Assembly (NCBI GenBank): GCA_018902385.1
Contig: JABSSW010000033.1
Coordinates: 372,001 to 436,000 of the forward strand
DNA length: 64,000 nt
Direction: 5' to 3'
From: Physcia stellaris
Taxonomy: Eukaryota > Ascomycota > Lecanoromycetes > Caliciales > Physciaceae
Every line of letters starts with the position of its first letter. Within the stretch, counting starts at the first letter, position 1. Made by a program: the position numbers and the translations under genes. Of this stretch, positions 20,781 through 32,338 are shown piece by piece. The notes beneath the pieces were generated by a model, which saw only the letters and a list, made by a program, of their open reading frames with translations, was not told where the DNA came from and ran no database searches.

Positions 20781-23700
20781 AGCATGCACAGCGAGGCTCC
20801 AGAACATACGAAGCTTCAAAACGGAGCGTCAAAGCGGAACTTCAGACTATGCGAGGCTTCAGACCGGAAACGGAGCTTCAGAGCGGAGCTCCGCGTCTCA
20901 GAACATGCAGAGCGGAACTTCTTGCTCTGGAGCGTTTCGAGCATGCGGAGCTTCGCACCCGAAAGCAGGCAAAGCATCCAGAGCGGAGCTCCGTGCTCTG
21001 GAGCATTGAGAGCATGCGGAGCTCCGCGTCCCAGAACATCCAGAGCGGAGCTCCGTGCTCTGGAGCATTGAGAGCATGCGGAGCTCCGCGCCCGAAAGCA
21101 GGCAGAGCATCCAGAGCGGAACTCCGTGCTCTGGAGCATTAAGAGCATGCGGAGCTCCGCGTCCCAGAACATGCAGAGCGGAGCTCCGTACTCCGGAGCA
21201 TTCAGAGCATGCGGAGCTCCGCGCCCTGGAGCATTTAGAGGATGCGGAGCTCCGCGCCCTGGAGCATTTAGAGGATGCGGAGCTCCGCGCCCGAAAGCAG
21301 ACAGAGCATCCAGAGTGACACTCCGCACTCCGGAGCATTCCGAATATGCGAAGCTCCGCGTCCCAGAACATGCAGAGCGGAGCTCCGTACTCCGGAGCAT
21401 TCAGAGCATGCGAAGCTCCGCGCCCTGGAGCATATAGAGAATGCGGAGCTCCGCGCCCGAGAGCAGGAAAAGCATCCAGAGCGGAACTCCGCGCTCCGGA
21501 ACACATCCTCAACGTTGCAGAGCGGAACTTCACGTTTCAAAACATCCAGAGCATGCAGAGCGGAGCTCCGTGCTTTGAGGCATTTAGAGCATGCGGAGCT
21601 CCGCGCGCGAGAGCAGGCAGAGCATCCAGAGCAGAGCTCCGCGCTCCGGAACACACTCTAGGCGTTGCAGAGCGAAGCTTCGCGCTTCAAAAGCACTCAA
21701 AGCGAAGCTCCGTGCTTCAGGAGCACGCTCTAGACGTTGCAAAGCGGAGCTCCGAACTTCAGAGCACACTCTATACGTTGTAAAGCGGAGCTTCGCACTT
21801 CAAAGCAGGCAGAGCGGAATTTCGAGCTTCAGAGCATACTTTAGACGTTGCAGAGCGGAGCTCCGAACTTCAGAGCACACTCTATACGTTGTAGAGCGGA
21901 GCTCCGCGCTTCAAAGCACGCAGAGCGAAGCTCCGAGCTTCAGAACACGTTTCAAAGTTTGCAGAGCGAAGCTCCGAAACAGTCAGAGCAGTCAGAGCAG
22001 ATAGAGCGAAACTTCACCCTTCAGAATTTGCAAAGCGACACTTCGAGCTCCAAAACGAAATTTCACGCTTCAGAGCATAAGCACGCAGACAGAGCTTGCA
22101 AAACGAAGCTCCGAACATCAGAGCAAGCAGAGTTTCGAGCTTCGCACTCTAAAGCATGCAAAGTTTCGAACTCCGCGCTCAAGAGCGCTGCAAAGCAGAA
22201 CTTCGAACTCTAGAGCACGTTTCAGAACACGCAGAGTGAAGCTCCGAGCTTCAGAGCAGACAGAGCAGGCGGAGCGAAAGTCCGAGCGCCAGAACAAGCG
22301 AAACTCGAAGCTTCGAGCTTCAAAGTGTGCAGAGCGGAATCCGAGCTCCAAAGCGTGCAGAGCGGAACCCGAACTACAGGCAGGCAGAGCGAAACTTCGA
22401 GCTTCAGAGCAGGCAGAGCAGGCAGAGAACGCAGAGCGAAGCTTCAAAACAGGCAGAGCGAAGATCCAAGCGTCAGAACAGTCAGAGCAACCAAAGCGAA
22501 GCTTCGAAACAAGCAGAGCAGCCGAAACGAAACTCTGAAGCAGCCGAAGCTCCGAAGCAGTCAGAACACGCAGAGCGAAACTCCAGAGCAGGCGAAGCTG
22601 GCGAAGCGAAGTTTCGAACGTCAAAGCAGGCAGAGCAAACAAAGCGAAGCTCCGAAGCAAGCAGAGCAGTCAGAGCGGAGTTTCAGAGCAGACGGAGCTT
22701 CGGAGCAGTCAAAGCACGCAAAGCGTAACTCCGAGCGCCAAAGCAGGCAGAGCAGACAAAACGAAGTTTCGAAGCAAGCAGAACAGTCAGAGCGGAGTTT
22801 CGAAACAGTCGAAGCTTCGGAGCAGTCAGAGCACGCAGAGCGAATCTCCAGAGCAGGCGGAGCAGACGGAGCAGACAGAGCGAAGTTTCGAACGTCAAAA
22901 CAGGCAGAGCAATCAGAGCGAAGCTTGAAACTTTCGCGCAGACAGAGCGAAACTTCGCGTCTCAAAGCGAGCATGCAGAGCAGACTCAACGAAACCTCGA
23001 GTCTCATAGCACTCAGAGCGAAAATTCGAGCAGGCAGAGCAGACAGAGCGGAACTCTAGAGCAGACAGAGCGAAGCTTTAGAGCAGACAGAGCGAAACTC
23101 CATTGTATTCTGCGCTCCGAACTCTAGAGCGGACAGAGCGGAGTTCCGGAGCATGCAGCGTTTCGAACTTCATTGCATTCAGCGCTCCGAACTCTAGAGC
23201 AGACAGAACGAAGCTTCATTGCATCCAGCGCTCCGAGCTCTAGAGCGAACAGAGCGGAGCTTCGGAGCATGCAGCGCTTCGAGCTTCATTGCGGGCAAAA
23301 AGAAGCTTCATTGCGGAGTCAAAGCGAAGTTTCAGAGCATGTAGAGCTCCGAAACAAGCAAAGTTTCGTGCTTCAAAACATGTAGAGCTTCGAAGCTTGC
23401 AGCGCTCTGAGCTTCAAAACTTCAGAGCGGAACTTCACTGCGGGCAGAGCAGAGTTCCGGAGCACGCAGCGCTTCGAGTTCCAGAGCGGACAGAGCGAAA
23501 CTCCATTGGTGACAGAGCGGAGCTCCGGAAAATGCAGCGCTCCGAGCTCCATTGCGAACAAAGCGGAGCTTCGAAACATGCAGCGCTTCGAGCCTCAAAG
23601 CAGACAGAGCAGGCAAAGCGCCGCTTCGGGCTCCAGAGATGCTTCAGAGCTTGCAGAGCGGAGCTTCGAGCTTTCGAGCAAACAGAGCAGACAGAGCGGA

Positions 23701-26090
23701 GCTCCGGGTTCCAGAGCACGCTCCAGAGCTTGCAGAGCGAAGCTCCGAGCTTTCGAGCAAACAAAGCAGACAGAGCGAAACTCCGGGTTTCAGAGCACGC
23801 TTCAGAGCTTGCAGAGCGAAGCTCGAAGCTCCGGAGCAAACAGAGCAGCCAGAACAGAGCTTCCAGCTTTAAAACAGACAGAACGGAGCTTCGAGTTCCA
23901 GGATAGCCAAAGCGAAGCTCCGAGCTGAAGAGCAGACAGAGCGGAGCTCCGAGCTCTAGGATAGCCAGAGCGAAGCTCCGAGCTTCAGGGCAGACAGAGC
24001 GAAGCTTCGAGCTTCAGGGCAGACAAAACGAAACCCCGAACTCCAGAATAGTCAGAGCGAAGCTCCAGAACAGACAGAGCGAAGCTCCGAACTCCAGGGT
24101 AACCAGAGCGAAGCTCCGAGCTCCAGAACAAACAAAACGAAGTCCCGGACTCCAGAGTAACCAAAACGAAGCTCCAAGCTCCAGAGCAGGCAGAGCGGAG
24201 CTCCGGACGCCAGAGCAGACAGAACGAAGCTCCGAACGTCAGAGCAGGCAGAGCGGAGCTCCGAACGTCAAAGCAGACAGAGCGGAACTCCGGACGTCAG
24301 AACAGGCAGAGCGGAACTCCGGACGTCAAAGCAGGCAGAGCGAAGCTCCGAGCGCTAAATCAGGCTCCTGAGCAGGCAGAATAGACAGAGCAGCCAGAGC
24401 AAAGCTTCGAGCTTCAGAACAGACGGAGCAAACAGAGCGAAGCTCCGAGATCCAGAGCACGCTCCAGAGCTTGCAGAGCGAAGCTCGAATCTCCGAAGCA
24501 AGCAGAGCAGCCAGAGCAGAGCTCCCAGTTTCAGAACAAACAGAACGGAGCTCCGGACTCCAGGGTAGCCAGAGCGAAGCTCCAAGCTCCAGGGCAGGCA
24601 GAATGAAATTTCAGAGCAACCAGAGCAGACGAAGCAGGCGAAGCAGACAGAGCGGAGCTCCGGGCTCCAGAGCAGGCAGAATGAAATTTCAGAGCAACCA
24701 GAGTAGACAGAGCAGCCAGAGCAGCCAGAGCGAAGCTCCGAAGCACGCAGAGCAGCCAAAGCGAAACTCCACGCGTCAGAGCAGTCAGAGCAAGCAGAGA
24801 GAAGCTCCGGAGCACGCAGAGCAACCAGAGTGAAGCTTCACGCGTCAGAGCAGCCAAAACGGAGCTCCGCGCGTCAGAGCAACCAGAGCAAGCAGAGCGA
24901 AGCTCCGAAGCACGCAAAGCAGCCAGAGTGGAGCTCCACGCGTCAGAGCAGCCAGAGCAAGGAGAGCGAAGCTCCGGAGCACGCAGAGCAACCAGAGCGA
25001 AACTCCACGTCTCAGAGCAGCCAGAGCGGAGCTCCACGTCTCAGAGCAGCCAGAGCGGAGCTCCAAGTCTCAGAGCAGCCAGAACAGAAATTCAAGCCTC
25101 AGAGCAGCCAGAGCAGTCAGAGCAAAACTTCGAGTCTCAGAGCAAGCAGAGCGAAACTCCGAATCTCAAAGCAAGTAGAGCAGGCAGAGCAGGCAGAGCA
25201 GGCAGAGCAGGCAGAGCAGACAGAGCAGGCAGAACAGGCAGAGCAGGCAGAACAGACAGAGCGAAGCTTTGTATTTCAGAGCATGCGAGGTTTGAAGTTT
25301 CAGAGTAAGCGAAGCTTCTCGCTCTAAGATATTCAAAACGAAACTCCGTGTTTTAGAGCATATAGAACGAAACTTCGTGCTCTAGAGCACGTAGAGCATC
25401 TAGAGTAAGCGAAGCTCCGCTCTCCAAAGCATACAGAGCGAAACTCCGTGTTTTAGAGCATATAGAACGGTACTTCGTGCTCTAGAGCACGTAGAGCATC
25501 TAGAGTAAGCGGAGCTCCGCTCTCCAAAGCATACAGAGCGAAGCTCCGTGCTTCAAGAGCATTCAAAGCATTCGATGCAAGCGGAGCTCCGCTTTTGAGA
25601 GCATACAAAGCGAAGCTCCGTGCTTCAGAGCATCCAGAGCGAAGCGCTCCGAAACATCCAGAGCGGAGCTCCGAGTATGTACGGCGGAGCTTCAGACCAT
25701 GCACAGCGGAGCGCTCCGGAGCATCGAAAGCGGAGCTCCAAGTATGCATAGTGAAACTCTAGAGCATGCATAGCGGAGCGCTCCGAAGCATCGAAAGCGG
25801 AGCTCCAAGTATGTATAGTGAAACTCTAGAGCATGTAGAGCATGCGGAGCTCCAAGCTTCTGAGCATCTAGAGCCGAGCTCCGAGTATGCAGAGCCGAGC
25901 TTGAAAGCTTGCAGAACGAAGCTTCACGTCTCAGAGCTTGCAAAGCGGAGCTTCACGCTCCGAAGCACTCTCCAGAGCATGCAGAGCGGAGCTCCGAGCT
26001 TTAGAGCATTTAAAACGTAGCTTTGTGCTCCGGAGCATTCAGAGAGGAGCTCCGCGCTCGAGAGCTTCCACGGCGGAGCTCCAAAGCTCT
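20781..26090. repeat. 5.3 kb satellite of palindromic-core units
   Basis: Thousands of bases are built from variants of one ~15-33 base unit, such as CAGAGCGGAGCTCCG and CAGAGCGAAGCTTCGA. They alternate the palindromes GGAGCTCC and GAAGCTTC with linkers like AGAGCA and CAGGCAGAGCA. Locally the units are organised into distinct longer periods: exactly 33 bases at 21211-21276; 62 or 71 bases at 21011-21206; near-identical blocks at ~21734 and ~21848; 9-base GCAGGCAGA units at ~25171-25262; 100 bases at 25339-25538; and 66 bases at 25699-25830. Long ORFs occur on both strands and in several frames at once, so coding is unlikely. No gene, centromere signature or telomere is attached to it. Confidence 0.9.
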
Positions 26091-27357
26091 ACCAGTGCAA
26101 AGATTTCCACCACAATCTCTCGGTACGGTACCATCCAAAGTACAGATCATGAGCGGACAGCATGTGCCAATTGTAATCGAGAAAATGTCACCGTCCTTCG
26201 TTTGGAAGAATAGAAAGCGAAATGAGCGATCTATGGTTGGAAAGAGATCGCCAAAATCTCACTCGTCCCGTTAATAAAAATAAGTATGCACGGGTATCTG
26301 GGCGGTAATCCCTAGCACGCAGTATGCTCACAGGGGAACAGGAGTGGGTGGGTGAGGCCAAGAAGACACGATGAATGAGGAAGGCAAGAGTTAGGACATC
26401 AGCTTCCTAATTGACAAGGAGGCCTGCTACTCGGCCCCTTTATTTATTCTATTATCCCTGTATTGCCACCTATGTCTAGTCTAAACGGTTCATCTTTTAT
26501 GCATTAATCGTCTCTTCTTTTTTGATATTACACACTATCTTTCCGTTCCTCTTCTTCTTGAGCTGTTTACATGTATCTCTTGCAACACTGACCTCATCTA
26601 CTAAATCTCCCCTCGACGGCTTGGGTCTTGAAGTTTAGAAATCTGTCGTGGCACAGTGGCAATCTTGACCCGTACCTCCTTCAGTATTTTGAACTCCTCA
26701 CGAGATTTTGCTTCATAACCCAAACGTATAGTCAGAGGAATTAGCCATGGTCCATCAGACATAAATAACTAAAGACAAAGAATAGTTGAAATCTAAGCCA
26801 GGTGCCTCATCTAGGATACTCTCCCTCGAACAATCATACGGAAAGGTCGAATGAATGGATTTGCCGTGCAAGAGAATGAAAATCCTGGAAGCATTTAGAG
26901 CGGATGGGTCAATTGTGTCCTTTGCATCCTTCGTGGACGGCATATCTGACATGATTGAGGTTCTCAGGCACTGGTAGAATTTGTCGTGTAGGTCGATTAT
27001 GTTGACCGGACCAGATGGATTTTCTGGACGATTGCTTGGACACCAACTGTGAGTCATCCTGCATCCCAGCTAGTGTAGCATTGGGCTCCAATTTGTGTCA
27101 ATCGAGCGAGATGATAAAGATGGATTGTTGTGTGGAGAGAAGGTGTGTACTTAAAGGAATTTCGCTGCTGGTGGAATAAACAACAAACACGACAACTGAG
27201 ATCGGCCATGCACAGAGTCGGACATTAATATATAATATATATAAAGTGGTACCAGCGGCTTGCCATATCTGGTTTTGGAATCTGTGTAGGAATGTGAAAA
27301 TTTAGATGAGAAAAAGTAGATGTAAGATGTCTTCAGGACAGTAATAACCTGCGGAAG
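26091..27357. other. Non-coding flank right of the satellite
   Basis: Unique sequence with only short ORFs, including a minus-strand ORF of 100 codons at 26755-27057 with no domain. A diverged relic resembling dispersed repeat family 1 is at ~26505-26660. An AT-rich run (ATTAATATATAATATATATA) lies near 27224-27243. Confidence 0.45.
26505..26660 (-). repeat. Possible diverged copy D of dispersed repeat family 1
   Basis: On the plus strand, CGTCTCTTCTTTT, ACACACTATCT and CGGCTTGGGTCTTG occur in the same order and similar spacing as in copy B at 19388-19510. The remaining bases are poorly matched, so this call rests on three short anchors. Confidence 0.4.
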
Positions 27358-27962
27358 CTAACTTCCCTGAGAAAATAACCACTCAGATATGGAGAAGTCT
27401 ATAAGGTTGAGATGATTATACCAAGTAACTTTTCCAGTGATGGCTTTGGGTTGGTCTCGAGCTGAGAGCCCAGTACAGCTGCCCTTTAACAACAGTGGCC
27501 CTTGTTGCTGGTTGATGGAGTCCCCGGTAAGTTTGTAACAGGTGTCACGGGTATTTGTGAAATTGACCTCGAGGACAGATGCACTCCCAAATGCCTGCAT
27601 CGCTCGGCCTTCTTTGCATAGTGAGAAAGCTCAGTAGAACCAGACAATCACACCGGGGCGATAAAGTCGTCGCAAGAAGGCGATTTCTGATTTGAAGTCT
27701 CGGATATGGAATCGATGTCTGTCTGGGTGTTTCGAGCGTTCATGGCTAGATCATAGACGCGGCTGGACGAATGTTCGATCCCATCGACATTCAATGAAAC
27801 GGCCCCTTTGGTGATTGAACCGGCTGGTGTTTGGTCGTTGACAAAGCTAGCATGAGTACTAATGAAGGATCCGTCCAGCGACTCTAGATAGGGTGCTAAT
27901 GGGAATTTGTCTAGATCGCTATCCGGAAGAACCGCTCGAGTTGGCGCACGATTCGAAGACAT
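27358..27962 (-). pseudogene. Possible two-part broken gene
   Basis: An ATG ORF of 104 codons (27648-27962) ends at a position that looks like a GTGTGA donor. A second ORF (27358-27600) follows after ~45 bases whose end (GCAAAG) could be an acceptor. However, the phases do not fit any donor and acceptor pair I tried. It is either a frameshifted pseudogene or an unresolved gene model. The proteins (MSSNRAPTRAVLPDSD; FGSASVLEVNFTNTRD) are unfamiliar. Confidence 0.25.
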
Positions 27963-28300
27963 TGTCGTGACCGGATAGGAGATAGCTCTTGATTATATAA
28001 AGGAACTTAGTATCTTGTCAATTTGCCAATGGCACAGGACTCCTAGGCAAGCATCAAGTTGATCGATCATCATTTTCTCGTTCATAGCTGTGTCTCTTCC
28101 AAGTAGTCGTTTCCAGTCTTTGCTTATTTTGCTGTCGAGAATACCATAGACGTGGTCAAACTGAGGCCTAAAAGAAGGAGTAAGAGTAAGTAGGTAAAAA
28201 GCACTGAAGTAGCCTGCTGCTTGGTATATTACTTCATTTGTGGATCGGTCATCTGGTATTCGATATAGGAAGCTTCCTGCTCACTAAATCAGCCAACCAG

Positions 28301-28498
28301 TTATTGGATAGCAATCTCCCAACATACCTTGACCTTTACAGTAAGATCACCCGCTGGGTCGATTTCAATCAGGTTGGCTTTGAAGGAGGTTGGTGAAAGT
28401 GGAAGAAGGTTGGCGAATGTGAAGGTTGGTGGAAGTGTCTTTGGTTTCAGTAGAATCTGGACCACAAGTTGACTCCGCTTGAATTCTTGACGACTCAA
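28301..28498 (-). pseudogene. Small remnant with a BTB-like opening
   Basis: The 65-codon frame contains ANLIEIDPAGDLTVKVK. This weakly recalls the opening strand of fungal BTB/POZ domains (…D-P-x-G-D-hydrophobic run). A plausible GTATGT donor follows, but the downstream frame meets a stop soon in one phase and needs a shift in the other. The evidence supports only a decayed gene piece. Confidence 0.25.
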
Positions 28499-28531
28499 AC
28501 GACCTTTGACTTATGCCGTGTACAGCACCAT

Positions 28532-28750
28532 CTAATCGTAGCGAGTCCCATCACGCAAGCACAAAGTGGCGTTGTTGAATTGATTGGGCACGTGCCGTAC
28601 TTGGGACAATCGCTTGTAATCGGCGAGCCTTTCGAATATTGGTGCTGCCTCTTCAAGTTGTCCATGTTCATACAAAAGCTCAGCCGGAATTTGCTGATGT
28701 TCGAGACGGACAACAAAGCTGGCAGCTTTCGGAAGAGCCCTCCGTACCAT
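28532..28750 (-). pseudogene. Helical fragment, possibly TPR-like
   Basis: The frame reads ALPKAASFVVRLEHQQIPAE, then LLYEHGQLEEAAPIFERLAD. This has the look of a real helical repeat protein, but it is only ~72 codons and has no start context of its own. It lies just downstream, in minus-strand order, of the Clr2-like fragment and upstream of the BTB-like remnant, so this stretch may be a mosaic of captured gene pieces. Confidence 0.3.
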
Positions 28751-28913
28751 GCTGGTGTCGAGCAGTCAGTCTGCTGGCAATCCGCGCCACAGTACCAGGC
28801 CTGATGGTTCCAGTGATGATATTCCTGAAGATGATAGTAAGAGTTCTTGGTCAAAGTATACAACAGCTCTTGTGGCATCGAGAAGGCCCTTAGAGTGATT
28901 GTAGTCACAGCAG

Positions 28914-29068
28914 GCTTCGAGGAGGATCTGGACGTGGTTTTCCGAGCAGAGTTACCCGGTTTGCTGCAGAAGCGGCCTTTACAGACATCATCTTGTCCTT
29001 CGTACCGCATCAGATATTCAAAGTGGGGGTAGAAATCCCAGGGTGAGTTGAAGCCTTGCCCATGGCTT
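28914..29068 (-). pseudogene. Partial duplicate of the Clr2-like gene
   Basis: About 154 bases align without gaps to exon 3 of the Clr2-like gene at 58.87-59.03 kb, with about 15 mismatches by my count. The frame is preserved (HGQGFNSPWDFYPHFEYLMR…), but the Cys of the CKC pair that the gene carries is Gly here. Sequence on both sides is unrelated to the parent gene. The fragment lacks the N-terminus, all C-terminal domains and the introns on either side, so it cannot make a working protein. Confidence 0.85.
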
Positions 29069-30544
29069 TGCGATTGTCTCAGCAAGATGTCAAGTAGATA
29101 TTTAACTTCATCTCCGGTATCATCAAGAATTGAACCTGAGCTTATCTGACGATTCAGTATAAGTGCCGTGATATGAACGAAGTAGCAGCGTATCTCTCAG
29201 TGTGAAAGAAAGACAGAGCCTTCTCTTGCCTCACGATTAGAGAGACTTCTCCAGACGAAGTGGTGGTGCGTCGTGAAGAGGAAGTCTGACATGGTGATTT
29301 CGTCGAGTCCCATAAAGATATCTTAGAACTCTGTGAGATCTAAGGTGCCGTTCCATAGATGTTCTCAATAGTCATCTCGAACAGCCTCATCTCCATCAAG
29401 TGAGTCTTGATCTTCACCGAGATGAAATTCAAGCTTTGCACAAAGTCAGGCGTTCCTGTCTTGATAGTGAGAAGAGGCTGTAATGATCTGAGTGCAGAAT
29501 TGGGTGCAAAGACCGCTGTCTCGGGAGATAGTGCATTCATTTGTAAAAAGATGTGAGAAACGGAGAAGTGAGTATAGAACTGATAGCAACCAGGATGACT
29601 GATCGAGGATTCTTCATACAGGATTTGATCATGTAAGGCATCCTACCTATGTTGTTCTGTCGAAGATGAGAGTAAGGACCGGGAGATGGTCGTGAAAAGC
29701 AAACTTGATATCTTGGAATCGGAATATCAAGTCCTGAGACATATATGATATCGTACGCCGAATGAAGTGAAAGACTTGAGAGTCATGGACAAAGTTGAGC
29801 AAATGTATTAGGTCGGCAGATTGCTGATCTTGAGCGTCATCAACATGTCTTCTGGTTATATATAAGGACTCAGGATCTCTAAGTGGTGAATCTTCGCAAA
29901 GCTGATCAAGGAGATGAAAGACTCAGTCGAGGATATCAGATTTTCCACTCTCACTCTGTCGCTACTCTTATATTCCGGAGTTTCGAGATCACTTTATACG
30001 GTGTTAGTCTGGCATGAAACTGAAACTGAACTTGACACTTACATTTGGATGTAATTCTGGTTGTAAAGATTTCAAGGTCTTGCTCGGAGTCACTGATATC
30101 TCTATCACGCCCATGGTATTGCCGGAATCTATATCTAGTGATGATTGTTTGATGGTTCTGCGTGGGAATCAAAGCCACTATGTATTGCTAGAAGTCCACG
30201 ACTCTATCAGCATAGCATAGGACCTGGTGTGGTGTAGAGCTGTGGTGGAAGATAAAAAGAGAAAGAGAGAGAGACTTCAGGGAAGATAGAGCATTATATA
30301 TCCAGGAAAGCCTTGGCATAGCACGTGAATTGCTTAAGCATGATAGGTGAATTGGCGATGATATTTTGCGTAAGTGAGGATGTGTCTGGCTGACTTCGGT
30401 GAGAGAATTAGAAGGTGCTCTCTTATTTGTGACTGCGCCTTCTCGGTAAAAGTGTCAGACCTAGTGAAAAGAGTCTGTCATCAATCAGCACGAGTCTTGA
30501 GGGAGAAATTTAGCAAAGGCTGCCCCGTGGTGTGGTAGTAGCGA

Positions 30545-30690
30545 ATACCCGACTTGGGATAAAGTCAAAAGATGGTGTCATTTTCATGTCGGCTTCATAT
30601 GGTTTGTGCGAGAGACAGGTACGCGTTCTGACACAATGGATAGGTCAGAGACGATACATTAGGGAAAGATAGCACCCCACCAGACTGTAG
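30545..30690 (+). repeat. Dispersed repeat family 2, copy 2
   Basis: ACCCGACTTGGGATAAAGTC opens the segment, GCTTCATATGGTTTGTGC follows ~35 bases later, and GATAGCACC ~65 bases after that, in the same order as at 18566-18725. Confidence 0.65.
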
Positions 30691-32252
30691 GATACATCAT
30701 GAAAAGAGGCGTAGTCGTTCAGGGGTACAAGCAAGCGGATGAGATATGAAGAAGATATCGACTCCTAGTTCGGTCCCAAGTCGGGTACAGATATGTCTGT
30801 CGGGTGTACCGATGAAGTAAGCAGTTGCATGAGGCCACAGATTATCCAAGACTTGCTTACCTGCCTACTAGGTTGTTGAGGTGAAATACGAGAAACGGTG
30901 AGAATCTCCCAGTCATCTTTGACTCGGACGTATTGTTTTGCTCATGCCGCTAGGATCTAGGATGTGAGTTGGCGGTTTGAAGTGCTGAGTGGTTCGCAGT
31001 TCCTCGGGTGGTAGATCAGAGAATTTTCACGAATTAGGTAGTGGTGAGAAAACGATTGAAAATAACCACTGGTGACGGGGAATGATTTGTTGATCGTGTC
31101 GGTGAATTGCTGATTGAACAATGGGATGTCTAGTTCAACATAACCTCAGGGTAAAACCGATTCTCGATGATGATTCCACTCGTTGGGAAATTCTCTCCTC
31201 TCAGGACTCTTTGCCGTAATTGTATGTCGTAGACACTTCTGGTGTTGCGTGATCTCGCTGATCGTGGATGACATCGTCTTCCTGGACCCAACAGCCCAGA
31301 TTTTGATCACCTGCTGCTCCATATCTGGCTTCGGACCCGGACGTATGTGAACTTGCCAGCGAAAAATGGTATTAGGTTGACAGTTGAAATCTCGCAAAGG
31401 GATTTGGGTTCTCTGTCTTTATATCTGATCAGCACCGGTTTTGAGTTCCCAGCAACAAAATTATTGGCGTCTTCTCGAGCGCCTATATGAGTTTGGTATC
31501 GCGTTCGAAGCACCTTAGATTTGAGAATGTTCTAAATGTAACTACAAGACGCCAGTGTCAGATAGAATTGCCAGCCGCATTAAACTGACTATGTTGGACG
31601 AAGAACTTAAGGTCCTGGTGGCCTACAGTGAAGCAAATATTATTGAGAGTAAATCCAAGTTGAAGAGAATCATAACATGACAAACATATATATGACTCTA
31701 GAAGGGTCGAGGTGAAAGAAATATTGTGTTGTAGCTCGACGAGTTCATGATATCACAGAACACGAGGTAAGAGCAAGGAATTGGAAGATGCAACTCAGGA
31801 GATAGCGTTGGATTTTCGGGGGCGAAACTGAGGTGTCTGTGTTTTGAAATTTGAGCCATGCCACTCGTCAAACGCTTTCTAGTGTCCTTCACCATCGAAG
31901 TAAGATCGAGCTTTATTGAGCTCTGGACTTTGCTTCAATGTCTTGATTTTCCCCTGAGAGGCAAATTTTAGGGATGATCAGTATCAATGTTAACAACTCT
32001 TGACTAGCACATTTAGCCTCCGTAATCAAGTTTCCAGTCAAACGGGATCACGATCACCACCAAGGAAGCCTTGAGTACATCAGAGAGTGATTTTCAATGC
32101 TCCATCTGAAGTACTTGGTGTTCAAAAACTTTCGGATATTGAGTGTAGCTGATAGAACTAATCTCCAACAATGTGACCCATATATATCAGTCTAATTGAT
32201 ACAACTGATTCAAAAGGGTGATCATCAAATGAGGTATATTTCAATTGTGGAT

Positions 32253-32338
32253 CATCTGGAGAGATGATTTGAACCGAGAGACGACAGGTATTTTAAATTA
32301 AGAATCATCTGGGGAGATGATTTGAACCGAGAGACGAA
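32253..32338 (+). repeat. Tandem duplication with a 53-base period
   Basis: ATCATCTGGAGAGATGATTT at 32253 is repeated as ATCATCTGGGGAGATGATTT at 32306, each followed by GAACCGAGAGACGA. Each unit contains the imperfect inverted repeat ATCATCT…AGATGAT, so a hairpin is possible. No coding function is visible. Confidence 0.8.

Noticed and set aside
22325-23059. 244-codon plus-strand ORF as a repeat protein gene
   Set aside because: Other frames on both strands are equally open across the same satellite units, there is no start context, and unit lengths of 62, 71 and 100 bases shift the frame between units.
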